Shown in pieces: positions 1 through 24,500 of a stretch of DNA of 64,000 nt (position 1 is its first letter; every line of letters begins with the position of its first letter). Both the position numbers and the translations under genes were made by a program. The stretch comes from Chrysomallon squamiferum (Eukaryota > Mollusca > Gastropoda > Neomphalida > Peltospiridae). Location: the NCBI GenBank assembly GCA_012295275.1, contig CM022679.1, positions 28,245,164 through 28,309,163 of the forward strand, read 5' to 3'. The notes beneath the pieces are model-generated. The model saw only the letters and a program-made list of their open reading frames with translations. It was not told the origin of the DNA and ran no database searches.

Positions 1-60
1 GTATTACCACTACCATAATGATGATAATGATGATGATGATCACCATCATCAACATCATTA
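1..60. repeat. ATG/ATC-rich trinucleotide microsatellite
   Basis: The window opens in imperfect ATG/ATC trinucleotide units, including a short ATG run followed by CACCATCATC. It lies just upstream of the first PARG exon that can be seen, probably in an intron or 5' untranslated sequence. Confidence 0.6.
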
Positions 61-118
61 TTATAGTTTGTTTTGAGGAATAATATTTTATTGTAATGTA
101 GCTGTTGCTGATAAAAAC

Positions 119-12174
<12,056 letters not shown>

Positions 12175-12680
12175 ACTGTTTTTTTATTGACCCCCAGAAA
12201 AGGTGAATGTGTATATCTGAATAATTAAAAAATAAAAACAATAAAACTTTAAGACATTCAACCAATTCAGAACAAAAAAAAAAAAGATTTCAAGGAAAAG
12301 TGTTGATGTTACTCTTGATAAGCAACAAAGAATCAAGTTATCTGATTATATCAGGAAAACATAAGCATCTGTCAAAATGTGATGGTGGTACTGTAAGTTG
12401 GACTGTGGATGTCCTGCAAACTTATTCAAATCATACGGTGGATATGTTGCAAATTGATACAAGTCAGATAGTGAATATCCTACAAATAGATACAAGTCAG
12501 AAAATGAATAAGTCTATTATTTTAATACCATTCCAAAGTCAGCTTATTGATATTAGTTTTGAATGACTTGCTCATACTGTTATGGATTATTGTTCAAACT
12601 GTTTAATATTTAAAATGTTTGCTTAATGCTTAAATGTTTTATCTAATAATCAATAAAGAAAATTGTACTACACAATTTTC
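12175..12680 (+). terminator. PARG: PARG 3' untranslated region and polyadenylation signals
   Basis: After the TAG at 12172-12174 the sequence is AT-rich. AATAAA hexamers occur near 12228 and, more plausibly, at 12652-12657; another lies at 12968-12973. A run of open codons at 12300-12566 contains an imperfect ~36-base repeat (GTGGATATGTTGCAAATTGA-like, 12399-12506) but has no splice or homology support. Which signal is used cannot be told from sequence. Confidence 0.5.
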
Positions 12681-13592
12681 ATAAGGAAAATGTACTGTCA
12701 AATGTGTGTGCAGATGAACATGACAGCAAAACTTGTTTTTTTTGTATTCCTTTTTAAAAATGATTTATTGTTTTTACATATAGACACACACACACACACA
12801 CTTAAGTTACTGTTTCCCATTATGTGAATGATACAAGGATTTGCTTATTTTTGAAGGTGGCTTGGGACAGTTGTAGTGTACTTCATGTATGTAGAGAATG
12901 GTGTGTGCGAGAGAGAGAGAGAAGATTTGATTAAAAAGTGAAGTGACTAAGCTGGTGAAACTTTTTCAATAAATGTGAATTTAATGAACAGAAATTTACA
13001 TTTAATTAAAATAAGCTTCATTTATTTTCTTTTTAACTTTTCTTGCTGATGAGGCCATTCATTTTGATGTAAATGGTAATCATGATTCCCTGGCTGGAAT
13101 TTGATGCTAACAAATGTTACCAGTTCAAGCTGGTACGGTAAAGATTACCGTTCACACATTAACCAAAATTAAATTAGCTTTAATAATACATTTTAAAATA
13201 CTAAATCAATTATTTTTATTTCTTCTGATGAAGATCCAATAAATATATGCCAAACATGTAATCATTTTGTGATTTATGAAAGGATGGAAATGATTTTTGT
13301 CTTCTGCTTCTATGAATAAGGTTCAAGATAAATATATCAGAAAGTTTTTATTAATTAACTTGAGGAAAACTGATTTTATTAGTGGATATTTATTAAAGAA
13401 ATATTGGTATAATTATTTTTTTGTGGCATAATTTAAAGAAATTATATTATTTTGAAATAAAACGATTTTTGGTCATGTCTGTCACGAATATGCTGGCATT
13501 GTAAGAATTATCTGTGTACAGTTGGGATCAATGTCTAAATTTCACAAAATGCCATAATTTTGTCAGTTTCTAAGGGTTTCATTTATTTATTA

Positions 13593-13627
<35 letters not shown>

Positions 13628-15288
13628 GATATTTGAGTTACTGTCTGTTTCTTACCTGGTAATTTCTGAATAGTTAGTATGTGTATGCTTCAGTATTTCT
13701 GTTACTGCATCAACTTGCATTTTTATTTTCAGTTAAAGATTTTTCATGGATTTGTTTTTCATCTTCTGTTTTCTGTTTTCTGTTATACAGTTTGATCTAT
13801 ATGAATACAATTAATTAATTTTTGTAACAGAATGAAACTGCTTTACAATTTTCTATATAAAAGTGATCTCTCTATAAAAGTTTTGTTTTTTTTGCAGATA
13901 AAACATTTATGGCCACTTCTTGTACTATACAGATGAATTTACTTCAAATGTATTTCATCAATTTGTAGAATAATAGTTTATATATATATTTTGAAATAAA
14001 ATGCCAATTTCTCCAAGTAAGATAATTTATAATAAAAATAAACAACTATAAACAGGAGATAACAAAAATATTATTACATGAAGAGAAGTACGAGTTCTAG
14101 ACAAAAAGTAAAATTATGTAATTTCAGAAATTCTGAAATATTTTATGAAATTATATTTTCTTTACTTTATCAGTTCATCAAAACTTTTCTATGATGAATA
14201 CAAGTCCTATAAAGATTTTGTGTAACAGTGCTGATGTTATATTTAGCAAACAACTATTGCCAAATAAAAGTAACGAGGAAGTAATCAAAGATAAATATTT
14301 AATGCCAGAATAGAAAATATTTTTAAAAATTAAAAATTGAACAGAATTTTTTTTTTTTATCTCTTAGACAACAGTAGTATCTGACTGAACTGAAAAAATA
14401 ACAAAAATGATATCATCTGTAAAACAAAAATGAAATATATTAATGTTTTTATTTCTTAAAAATAAAATTTCTCATACTCCACAGTGACAGATAACATCAG
14501 TGTGTAATTCAGTAATAACAGTAAAGAGAGAAAACAAGAACAACCATACAACTGAATCCTGGTATCTGTTACTAACATGAAATCTGTTAAATGAACTCGT
14601 TCATTTACAGTGTCTTAGCCCATTAATCGCAGGAGAAATTATTCATTTTCCAAATGTAGACAGAATCAATTTATGATTTAAGAAATGAAATATATAAATG
14701 TAAATAAAACAAAATAAATATCACAAAGACTTTTATATCATTGCAACTTCATCAGATTTTAAATAATAAATGATATACATTTTGTTATCAAAAATATTTT
14801 TCAAACTAATATGCTAGCCCCAGTGGTCCACACGGTGTAAAATAAAAATGTATTGATAAATGTGGTGTAGGTTTAACAACAGATGAGTGACACAACATCA
14901 CCTGTTGGCTTACTGATAACAATAAATCATTTTTGTTAAAGGTTGGAAAACAAAAACTGCAATAATGACAGCTTTACAAGAAATACAGTTAAATCAGCTT
15001 TAAACTGCAAATGAATTGATAAGTTTTTCATAAAAAGAGTAAAATATACTGTAGTATCATATATATGTAAATATTATTATGCTGAATACTTAAAACAATT
15101 TAAAGATATTTTTGTTATGGTCCATACAGTAAACAGGTGTAAATATTATAATGCTGAATATTTAGAACATTTTTAAAGACATATTTTTGTTATGTGAATT
15201 TCTATCAGCAAACAAACAACAATGGCTTCTTTTTCTCAAACATGCTTTATCACAGTGAGAACAAATGAAACACATGAGTGTGAAACTG
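12681..15288. other. Intergenic region between converging PARG and PGS1
   Basis: No gene is visible. It holds short microsatellites (CA near 12784, GA near 12908, TTA at 13596-13624), AT-rich filler and a two-copy repeat near 15066-15195. On the minus strand an AATAAA (plus-strand TTTATT at 14448-14453) could serve as a PGS1 polyadenylation signal, giving a 3' UTR of about 840 bases. This assignment is weak. Confidence 0.55.
15066..15195. repeat. Two-copy ~73-bp tandem duplication 3' of PGS1
   Basis: TGTAAATATTATTATGCTGA with the following AAAGATATTTTTGTTATG (15066-15119) recurs at 15139-15195 with a few substitutions and small insertions. It lies about 95 bp downstream of the PGS1 stop codon, probably in its 3' UTR. 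Confidence 0.8.
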
Positions 15289-15731
15289 TTAGAAGAAATT
15301 TTTAATAATTTTTGTCACAAGTTTTGCCCACAGAGGCACATGTCTGTCTCGTCTCTGGAAGAGGTCACCTGTAACAGGAACAGAGGACTGGTAGAGTCTC
15401 GCATGCTCCTGAAAGTAATTTATTTTTAAAAAGTTTATATTCATCAGACTACACACTGTTTTTAATACTCTAGAAAAACAACAAAAAACAATAAACAAAC
15501 AAACAAACAAAATAAATAATACATACAAAACAGTCTTATTAAATTTCAAAAAATACTATTTATAATAGAGATAGTAAAGTGAGAAATTTTCAAAGTCAAA
15601 TTTAAGACTAACCTCTCTGAGTTGTTGTGCAAGTTGTCTGTTCTCTGTAACCACAGCTAACTGACACTCCAAGTCTCTGTATACAGATCTATAACCTGAA
15701 ACATTAAAAATGAACTATTAACACACACAGA

Positions 15732-15779
<48 letters not shown>

Positions 15780-15838
15780 AGTCTCTGTATACAGACCTAT
15801 AACCTGAAACATTAAAAATAAACTATTAACACACACAG

Positions 15839-15882
<44 letters not shown>

Positions 15883-16998
15883 CTGACACTACAAGTCTCT
15901 GTATATAGACCTGTAACCTGAAACATTAAAAACAAACTATTAATATAACACACAACCACACACAACATAAACTATTAATATAATGCATACACACACACAT
16001 TCAAACTCTCTGTTGTAACATTTTTTAAATCATTTTTTCACAAATTCAACAATTTGTCTTGTATGTGAAATATTCTCACCAAAGTTTGTTGAGCCTATCA
16101 GAGTCATACTTGGAAGACTGTTATTAGGTAAATAGTACCACAAGCCTTTGACATGAAATGTCCATTTGTCTCGGAAATATTCAAACAGCTGAATCCTCTT
16201 CAGCTCATGGTACTTTGTGATCTTCTGATAGAATTGGCGAGCTACGTAAATATAAACGTGTGGGATGTAGCCTGCTATGCCACGAGCACCAAAAAACCCA
16301 TTCACCTGTGAAAACATTACACATAAATGTTTAGTAGCAAATGTTTTGAAAGCAAATACTGGATAGCTTTCTTTTAATAGTTTAAAGGTTATGAAAGGAA
16401 ATACTAATCTGTTAAAAAGTCAATAAAATAAAATAGCTCCTCCCTTCTGTGAAAATAAAATGTAGAAATAATTAACAAAAATACAATAATAATTAAATTA
16501 AACAGACAAATTCTAAGAAAAAAAATCAGAAAAAATAAAATTAAATAAATAAAAACATATATTAAAAGTAAAATAGAAAAAAAAAATCTCATTGTACCTC
16601 TGGTGATGCCATAAGAATTCTGTACTTTGCAGATGACTGGTCCAGTATAATATTCATGTAATGTTCTGTGAGATTGAAATATCCTGAAGATAAAAGAATC
16701 ACATCTGTTGCTGCTGCATTCTTTAACAATGTCATGGTCACAAACTCATCATGTGATATTCCTAAAGGTCCCATCTGTATTAGAGGATAGATGCAAGTAT
16801 CGTAATCAGAACTGTTTTTTGCTCTGTCACCTTCAGATTTTTCTTCTGGAGGGAGGGAATCGTCAAACAAATCTCTGTTTAAAACATTTTGTTTGTCAGA
16901 TTGAGAGAGTTTGTACGAGCTAATCACATCCTGAATCTTCTGTCGAGCTGCCCATTTGAATCGTGATCCATCATCACTGTCTGTGAGATAATAGTAAA

Positions 16999-17040
<42 letters not shown>

Positions 17041-19792
17041 TGTCATAAGTATGATAATAATTGTAATTATATCACAATAGTTATAATAATTATAGTAACA
17101 ATAGTTATAATAATAATAACAGCCATAATAATAATACTGCAAGAAAGTATGAATATGCTATACTGATTAATGGACAGTTGCATGAGGAAGCAGTGTTTAT
17201 TAATAATAAAACATTTCTTACCATTGTATGGGTGAATATTCCAGTCGCTGTGCAGTGATACGGTGTTGTCACTGTCAAGTTGAAATGAAAAAGTTGCCAC
17301 AGTTTTGACTAACTGCTGAAAGAAGTTGGCCAGCTGTGTGCAGTTGTTGAACATGATGTACCTGTCCTGTCTGTTAGTGAAATAACTGTCACTCAGGTTA
17401 GCACTGAAAACAAACATTTTGTATTTAACTACAACATAGTGACCCCACCATTTGAGTGTCAGTATGTTTTGTGAACATACACACATACACAAAAACAATT
17501 TGCTTTTATTTCTGGAGACTGAATGCTTTTAAAGCTGGTTATATCACATCATACATGTTACAAGCATAACAAAAGAGTATCCTGCACCATTCTCTTTTCT
17601 TTTCAGCAGCACAAATCTTCCTGCAAACAGAACACCATGTAGTACCCAGTCTTTAATGAACCTGTCATAAAACACTGACTTTAAAAGGGTAAAATCTACT
17701 GGGTGCCTTAGGAAGTATTGATCCAATAACTAATAATGCTAAGTGCTCTACATTCTGTATTCAGGAAAATAGTGAATGTGACAGTATATCCATTTTCTCA
17801 AAAAAAACATACAAAACAAATAAAGGAAATAATAAACAGTCACTGACTCATTCTGTCAAATAATGTATTGTGATATCTACAAGCACTGCTTATTTTATTA
17901 CTTCATTTCATTTCTTGCAGTCATTTACCAAACTACTAATTCTACTGACTGGCAGTAAATTAAAATAAATTTAACCACAGAGAAAAGAATATTTGATAGT
18001 GATACACAGATGATAAACATTTTCTGTACTTAAGTGTAAAGAAAACTGACGTACCTACCCACTAATTATAAAGCTGTCATCGAAGAGGTAGACTTTGACG
18101 TGAGTGAGGCCGATGGTCTCATTGAACCGCTGTGGGACGAAGCGTTTCAACAAGCCACGGAGGTCAGGTGTGTGGTACAGTGACACGCGAACCATTTCAG
18201 GAAATTCCTCCAACAACGGCAACAGCATAGTTCTTGAAGTGCACTCATTTCCCCGAGAACCACGAGTAAAATCTAACAAAATGTTCACTTGAAAATTTCT
18301 CTTTCCTTCCTGTCTTGCTTTATTGCATGCTTCTCGAACACAGTCCACCTGTCATTAAAGTAAATAAATAAATAAATAAATAAATAAACAAATAAACAAA
18401 TAAAACAGCAGGAACAGTATTTTAGGATGATTGATGATTTCAGTTTGAATATGAAAGAAAATATTTGCCAGTTTCTTGCAGTAAGAAGGAAAAATAAAAC
18501 TGTTTGAAATAAAAATTAGTATTTAGATAGAAACATATTCTTATTAGTATTAATGAATCCTGTTTCATTTTCATTATATTAGAGGTGCAGGATTTTTTAG
18601 GTGTTTTTTTTTTGATAAAATTCATGTAGTAATTACAATATGTTGAACAAAGTCACAGTCATTTCTAAAGATGACTTGAAAACTGATCTATGTACAAAAT
18701 AAAAATCGAGAACTTTTGCTAGATATTTCCAATTCATATATATCTAGATTAGGCTCTGTATTGGAATAACCCAAAACGATTATTCTCATCTAATAGGATC
18801 CTGCAAAATTTAATGTGCACTTTTTCTAACACAACTAGGCACCAATCACAACTAGGCTGTTAATATCCATTGAAAAAAAAAAAAAAAATTAAATAATTAT
18901 TATTGGATGACAGTACAAATTCTGTGAGTTTGTTAAAAAAATTACCAGTTCCTGCTCTAGATGACCTGTACCCAAATAAAGAGATGCAAAGGTTACTCGT
19001 GTTTTTGCCTTTCTTGTTTTCAACTGAAAATGTAAAAAATAAAAAAAATTATAATTTCTTTTAGCATTTTGATTAAACTAAAAATTTACTTCAAAATATA
19101 AATATTTTATTAATTTTCAAGACACAATTAGAAATGTTTATTACTTTTTTTTTGCTTTCAGATTTTTAAATCCCCCCCCCTAAAAATCTTTAAACATTTT
19201 ATTTCAAGATTTAAAATCAAACTATTAATCCTGAACATGTATTTAATTTTAGATATTAATATTATTATTAAATATGCATGAACAATTTGAATGACTTAAC
19301 ATGGTAATTATAATTCAGAAACTAAATAGATTTTTTATAAAATAATTGCACAAAGCTGAAAAACTGGCTTAATAGCCACTGATGGACTACAATATTACAA
19401 ATATTTCTTAAAATATCAAAGATATTATGGATTGTTAATCTGGAATATTGTGAAAAACAAAACTTAGATAAACTACAAATGAATAAGCACAATTTTACAA
19501 GTGGTGACTTTAAACTCACTTTTAAAATCTCATAAAATTGTGTGGGCTCTGTGAGAACCACAACTTGTTCTCCTTTTACATGGAAACATGGAGAAGATTT
19601 TCCAATCCAAGAGAAATAGTTATGTGCAGACAGGTCTTTGGAGTATGCAGTTTTTGTCTGTCCTGGGTTTAATCTGGACTGAATCCTCTCACTAGAACAT
19701 CGTCTGCTACAAGTGATGAATGTTCTGGAAATAAACCAGAAACCTGTTGAGAACATACTCAGAAACAATAAAAATGTCTCCAATGCAGACAT
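15289..19792 (-). CDS. PGS1: CDP-diacylglycerol--glycerol-3-phosphate 3-phosphatidyltransferase, mitochondrial
   Basis: Makes phosphatidylglycerophosphate from CDP-diacylglycerol and glycerol-3-phosphate, the committed step toward cardiolipin in mitochondria. Coding exons, 5' to 3' on minus: 19792-19520, 19023-18946, 18348-18059, 17403-17222, 16980-16598, 16305-16080, 15695-15613, 15408-15289. All are GT-AG and join to 544 codons plus TAA, close to the ~556 residues of human PGS1. Landmarks: LLDFTRGSRG, SRTMLLPLL and RFNETIGL, then the first phospholipase-D HKD motif HVKVYLFD (H200, K202, D207), GANLSDSYFTNRQDRY, and the second motif FHVKGLW (H453, K455), followed by LIGSTNFG. The C-terminus ends KIIKNFF, as in the human protein. 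The second motif lacks the aspartate, as I recall for human PGS1 too. The N-terminus (MSALETFLLFL, then an Arg/Ser-rich stretch) fits mitochondrial import. A possible acceptor at 19839-19840 suggests a non-coding first exon. Confidence 0.94.
15671..15944 (-). repeat. Triplicated exon 7 acceptor fragment separated by CA arrays, PGS1 intron 6
   Basis: A ~54-bp segment holding the intron end (AATGTTTCAG on minus), the first ~25 bases of PGS1 exon 7 and some upstream intron occurs three times: 15671-15724 (the real exon edge), about 15778-15833 and about 15891-15944. CA arrays (15737-15774 and 15841-15879) separate the copies. Each decoy keeps a complete CAG acceptor. The farther copy has an in-frame TAG after the fragment. 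The nearer one runs into the CA array without an immediate stop. Confidence 0.88.
17000..17140. repeat. AAT microsatellite in PGS1 intron 4
   Basis: A run of about thirteen AAT units (17000-17038) and a decayed AAT/GTT tail lie immediately beside the acceptor of the exon whose upper edge is 16980. Confidence 0.85.
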
Positions 19793-21274
19793 CTTTTCCC
19801 TCCTTAATGTTGCTGGATTACCCTCTGTGGTATCTGATCTACAATTTATAAATAAATAAAAAACCGACAGCAACAGACTTGACTGTATAAGCTATTAATA
19901 TTCTCATAAAACAATATTGATATTTCCTTCTAAAGTTTTGTTGTAAAAACTAAATACTGCTTGTAAATAATAAGTCATAAAACATTTTCATTTTAAGGCA
20001 GTTTTAGTCGTTAATATTAATTTGTGTTCGTATTCAATTACAACTTCAATTAATGAATTAGCTAGACTGTGTTAAATTTGATTAACAATTTACACACTCA
20101 GAAATGTATCAAGAAGCTGTTACATGAACTTTGCTACACTTATAAACTCCCTCAACCTGGTATAAAATTATTTGAACTGAAATTGTTTATTTTCGATTGT
20201 TACTCAACTTATCATTTACTGTGAAACACTGGAAGTGTGATTTTTTAAACATCTCATTATCTGTTATTAAAAATAAGAATTTTATTGAAAGAGAAAAAAG
20301 AGTAATGACAGTCTATGAATGCACACACTGTTTCTTTTTAAAAACCGTTGGAGTAAATCAATTAAATTTAGAAGAACTGTTTTAGTTAAAATTAAATGTG
20401 CCTTTCATTGGGAGGAATTCACTTAACTAACAAAATCAAAATGTCTGCTTGCATAGCGCGATTACCTTCGACATTAACTCAGATTGAGACTTAGGAAATA
20501 TTTGTTGCATCTTGTTGCTCGTTTTTTAAAGATTCTCATTATTATATTTTTATTACCGAATTACAACTCAACAAATATGATTTTCGTTTCGGAGTTTGAA
20601 ATAAACTGTAAAAATAAAATATTAAATAAATAAAACAAAAACAAATCTTGAAATCATATTATTAAATGTATGGCTTCGTAACTGCCAAACTATCTAGCCA
20701 AACAAACACGAAATCTGAGATATCATATGCTACAATGCATATCTCAATCTAATGAAATACCTTAATATTAAACTAGATCTGTAGCGCAAAAATAACTTCA
20801 TCAACCCACGATCGGCCATATTTGTTTTCTCCTTTTCTTTTTCTTTTTTTATTTTCCTCAAAATATTTTGAGAACTGAATCATTTGATAATTTATTAATG
20901 TTTTAATTATTATGAAACTATATTATTAATTTAATATATTTTCATATGATTTAAAAAATTATCTTCATGTACCATGTAGTGCTTGATTCTTGGATGAATG
21001 TGTTAGTGCAATTTGTTTTAAAAATATCACGGTAACTTTAACGTTTTCGTTTTTACTTCAGCTGTAGAAAAAAAATATATATATGTTTTTGATATCGTCA
21101 TTATTATGTCACTGAATTAAAAACCTCTCGGTTCTATAGACTACTATGGTCAGTGACATGGCTAATACATTCCTTTCCACATTCGTTAATCCTAATTCCA
21201 TGTGATTAGTGTAAGCGTAACATATCTAAGGTCTTTTTATATAAATCTGGTTTTCGCTTGTAACTAGTCAATTT
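19793..21274. other. Divergent promoter region between PGS1 and dynein copy 1
   Basis: No coding exon is visible. PGS1 leaves leftward and the dynein gene rightward, so both promoters should lie here. A possible acceptor on minus (TTGTAG, ending 19839) hints at a PGS1 leader exon farther right, perhaps in the slightly less AT-rich part near 20,440-20,520. An 8-bp inverted repeat (TGAGATAT / ATATCTCA) sits near 20,716-20,746. I recognise nothing else specific. Confidence 0.5.
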
Positions 21275-21300
21275 GTTACCAGACGACTCTCCATGGCAAC
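21275..21300 (+). promoter_or_regulatory. Conserved 26-bp block with RFX X-box-like site, dynein copy 1
   Basis: GTTACCAGACGACTC then TCCATGGCAAC, about 230 bases before the start codon. The last 14 bases (21287-21300) match the right half of the RFX X-box (GTTGCCATGGCAAC) exactly and the left half poorly. The block is repeated upstream of copy 2 (52927-52952) with only two differences, although the surrounding sequence has largely diverged. RFX factors drive ciliary and axonemal genes in animals, so the site fits the gene. Binding is inferred. Confidence 0.6.
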
Positions 21301-21484
21301 TGATGCGATTAACACTATAAACTCGACAGCACAGACGACAGCCAGCTTTGTTGTGTTTAGAGGTTAGATAGGTTGGAGTCTGAAAAATAGCATTGTGATT
21401 GTGGTTTGTGTCAATAGCTAATTATTTACCTTTATCGTCCTTTTTTTTTTCGTTTTTATTTATTTATTTTAATTTTTCCACCCC

Positions 21485-21525
21485 CCAGAGTTTAAAAGAT
21501 CTGAATCGATAAATTTAAACTCTGG
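21485..21525 (+). promoter_or_regulatory. Perfect 12-bp inverted repeat just before the dynein copy 1 start codon
   Basis: CCAGAGTTTAAA (21485-21496) and TTTAAACTCTGG (21514-21525) are exact reverse complements with a 17-base loop, ending five bases before ATG 21531. If transcribed whole, it would form a leader hairpin. The left arm overlaps a good splice acceptor (pyrimidine tract, then CCCCCCAG ending 21488). If that acceptor is used, only 8 bp of stem remain in the mRNA. Copy 2 has no such repeat. Confidence 0.55.
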
Positions 21526-21530
21526 TAAAA

Positions 21531-24500
21531 ATGGCAGCAGATTTAGATTTGAACGACAAGCGTGTCGAATTCATGGCAGATTATGTCTTGAAGACGATGA
21601 AACTAAAAGGTGACAAGTGGTCAAAAATGTACAATGTGGACGAAACGAAGGTGTTATTCACGGACTATTTTGACAAGTCAGATATAACAACATTCATAAT
21701 AAGTTTAAATGCTTCTGGTTCGCTGGTTGCTCAGTATGAGTGGCCATCATCTCCAAAAGGAAAAACTTGCTATTTTGTGAAAAAGGCCAAAAATCCGATA
21801 TACAAAGATACAACGTTTCGGACAGCGCTCATGTATGGTGATTTAGCACCATCACCTCTCGATCAGCTTTCGGTTTTTGTTGATGAAGTAAGCATATTTT
21901 AATAATGATTTTACAGATATATTTATTACTATTTAACTTTTGTTTAAATGATCACAATTAATGCTCATTCATTTTTAAGAAAAGAATTTTTTTTTTTTCT
22001 CTCTGTAAAATATTTAAATTAAATTTGCAGGGAATGTAATGTTAATTTGTTAAGTCAATTCAATATATGTATATTAAATACCTGTTTGTATTAATAACTA
22101 ACATTAAAAGAATTTATTATTATTATTGTTATAAATATTATATTAATTGAATGACAAAATATCTGATTTGTTAAAATACATTTATAAAAAAAAAAATAAT
22201 AATATGCAAATGTCATTTCTTTAAAAAAAATATATATTTCCATTTTCAAAGGTGCTGGTACCACTTCTCTCAAATGAACAAAATCATGACAACTGGCCTA
22301 AGGTGGTATCTCAAGATGTTACCAAGCATGTTCGAACTCTCAAGAGTAAGGTGTATGTCATTTCAGGACAAGCCAAAGGCAAAACTTTGCTGCCTTTACC
22401 TATTGGAGCAGAAACAGTTGAAGACATTACAGCACAGACTGAAAAGTAAATTCATTTCCATAACGCTACCCCCAAAAGATCAAACTCCCCACAAACCAGC
22501 TCTAGTAATTATAACACCTTTTGTAGCAGTATTTCATAATAAATTCTTAATTAGTTTTACTCGGTGATATTTCTTTGACACTTGCATTTAAACATACATA
22601 TATTTAATTGTAGGGATACATATGACAGAAGTTTGGTCCATGCCATTGAATCTGTGGTTATTGAATGGACACATCAAATTCGTGATGTACTCAAACGAGA
22701 TTCAGCTCAGCCATTGCTTGAAGGTCTCAATCCAACACCATTTGTTGAACTGGATTTCTGGAGGAACAAAGCTACCAATCTTGAATGTATTTATGAACAG
22801 GTAAGAATTTATGTTAAGAAATAACACGTTAAAAAGAAAGAAAAGAAAATGCAATATTCTTTTTTGTGGGAATATGTGTGTGTGTGTGTGTGTGTATAAA
22901 AATATACGTATATATCTATATATATATATTTTATATAAAGTATGTATAGATGTATGTGTATGCATGTGTATATATGTATATATATGTACCTGTGTGTCTG
23001 TAAGTGTGTGTGTAACAGTAGTTAACAATATTTATTTAAAAATAGCAGTTTTTTTCATGTTACGGTAAACTATGAAACAAAAATCCAAAAATAAATTGAA
23101 CCTCTTTTGAATTTGATTTTAATTAGTATTGTGTAATTGTTAATAAGCTAAATTTTTTAATTTCAGTTGAGAGATCCTAAAGTCCGCAAAATGGCAGAAC
23201 TGCTGGAGAGAACAAACAGCAGTTATTTCCCAGCTTTTAAGAATATCTTCAGAGATGTTGTTTCAGGTAATAAATTATAAGTTTCTTAAAAAATAACAAA
23301 GAATAAGCAAAAACAACCTATTACATATCCATAATCAAGATGTTGATGTGTCTGCACAAAAATGAAAGATTTCATATTTCCATGTTGATGCCACAAGTCT
23401 CCATATAAATTAAAGCACCTTTTAATATAATTTTGTGAAATTTCAGCCCTGACTGAGGCGCAGGACATCAACATGTTCATGAAGCCTCTGAGACATCATC
23501 TTGAAGATCTGGAACAAGCTGAGTTTGATGAATGCATTCCATTGCTGGCCCCTCTTCTTCACTGTACCTGTTTAATGTGGGCAAACTCTAGCTTCTACAA
23601 CACCCCTGCTAGGATCATTGTGCTCCTCCAGGAAATCTGCAACATGATCATTGATCAGGTATATATGTCTTTTAATTGTAAATATTATATTAAAAGGAAA
23701 CACACTTGTGAAGTGTCACCCTTAAGTAATATAATAACTGTAGGTAATTTTATTTACTTTGACATTTAGGTTAAATTCTTTGAAAAAGTTTACTTGTATT
23801 TATCTTGCATTTACTTTTTCACATTTAATTATCTAAAATATTTTAGTTAAACATTTTAGTTAAGGTGTAAACTTAAAAAATCTTTTGAACACAATATGTG
23901 AAATTCTTAAAAAGAGAATTCCTTACAGTTTATATCTGACTTCCTAACAACTTTAAGGCTTGAAATGAAGTAATTAAAATGTTAATGAAATAGTATTGAC
24001 ATTCTCTGGAACTTCTTGATTTAATAATGCTTTTGTTTCAGTGTTCTGCTTTCTTGGAGCCAATGGAAATCTTTAAAGGAGAAATTGAAGAAACAGTTGT
24101 CAAAGTACAGAAGGCCAAAGAAGTACTATTTACATTCAGTAATCTGTATAAAGAACACAAGACTAAACTGAAGACATATTTCAAGGATGGAAATACACCA
24201 CGTGAATGGGAGTTTGCACCTCAGTTGGTGTTTTCCAGATACAACAAATTCATGGAGAGAGTGAACAGCATTCAAGTAAGATTTTATTAAAAATACTATA
24301 CACCATATGATAAATTGTGTGCCTGAAAGTAATATGTTGCAGTAAATTCATAGCTTTTGTAATTTTCATTCCTACTTGTTTGTTTATTCAAAATATGTAA
24401 TGTACAACCATTCCAATATTTATTTTGAAAAGGATACAGATAATTATTTTTGGATTTTTAAATATCACTGAAACAAGAATAATAATTGCATTTTTTAATT

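Noticed and set aside
12300-12566. 88-codon open frame after the PARG stop
   Set aside because: It lies in the presumed 3' UTR, contains a small imperfect repeat and matches no family I know. It is better explained as chance in AT-rich DNA.
13040-13260. CTGATGAGG / CTGATGAAG stretches reminiscent of retroelement 3' ends
   Set aside because: The similarity is only a few bases, with no reading frame, terminal repeat or target duplication.
15657-15968. Minus-strand frame rich in Cys-Val repeats
   Set aside because: It is translated CA arrays plus duplicated exon 7 fragments, in a different frame from PGS1.
19793-19873. N-terminal extension of PGS1 starting at the ATG at 19871-19873
   Set aside because: A likely splice acceptor ends at 19839 within this stretch, and the extension adds no recognisable targeting sequence. 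ATG 19790-19792 gives a normal length.
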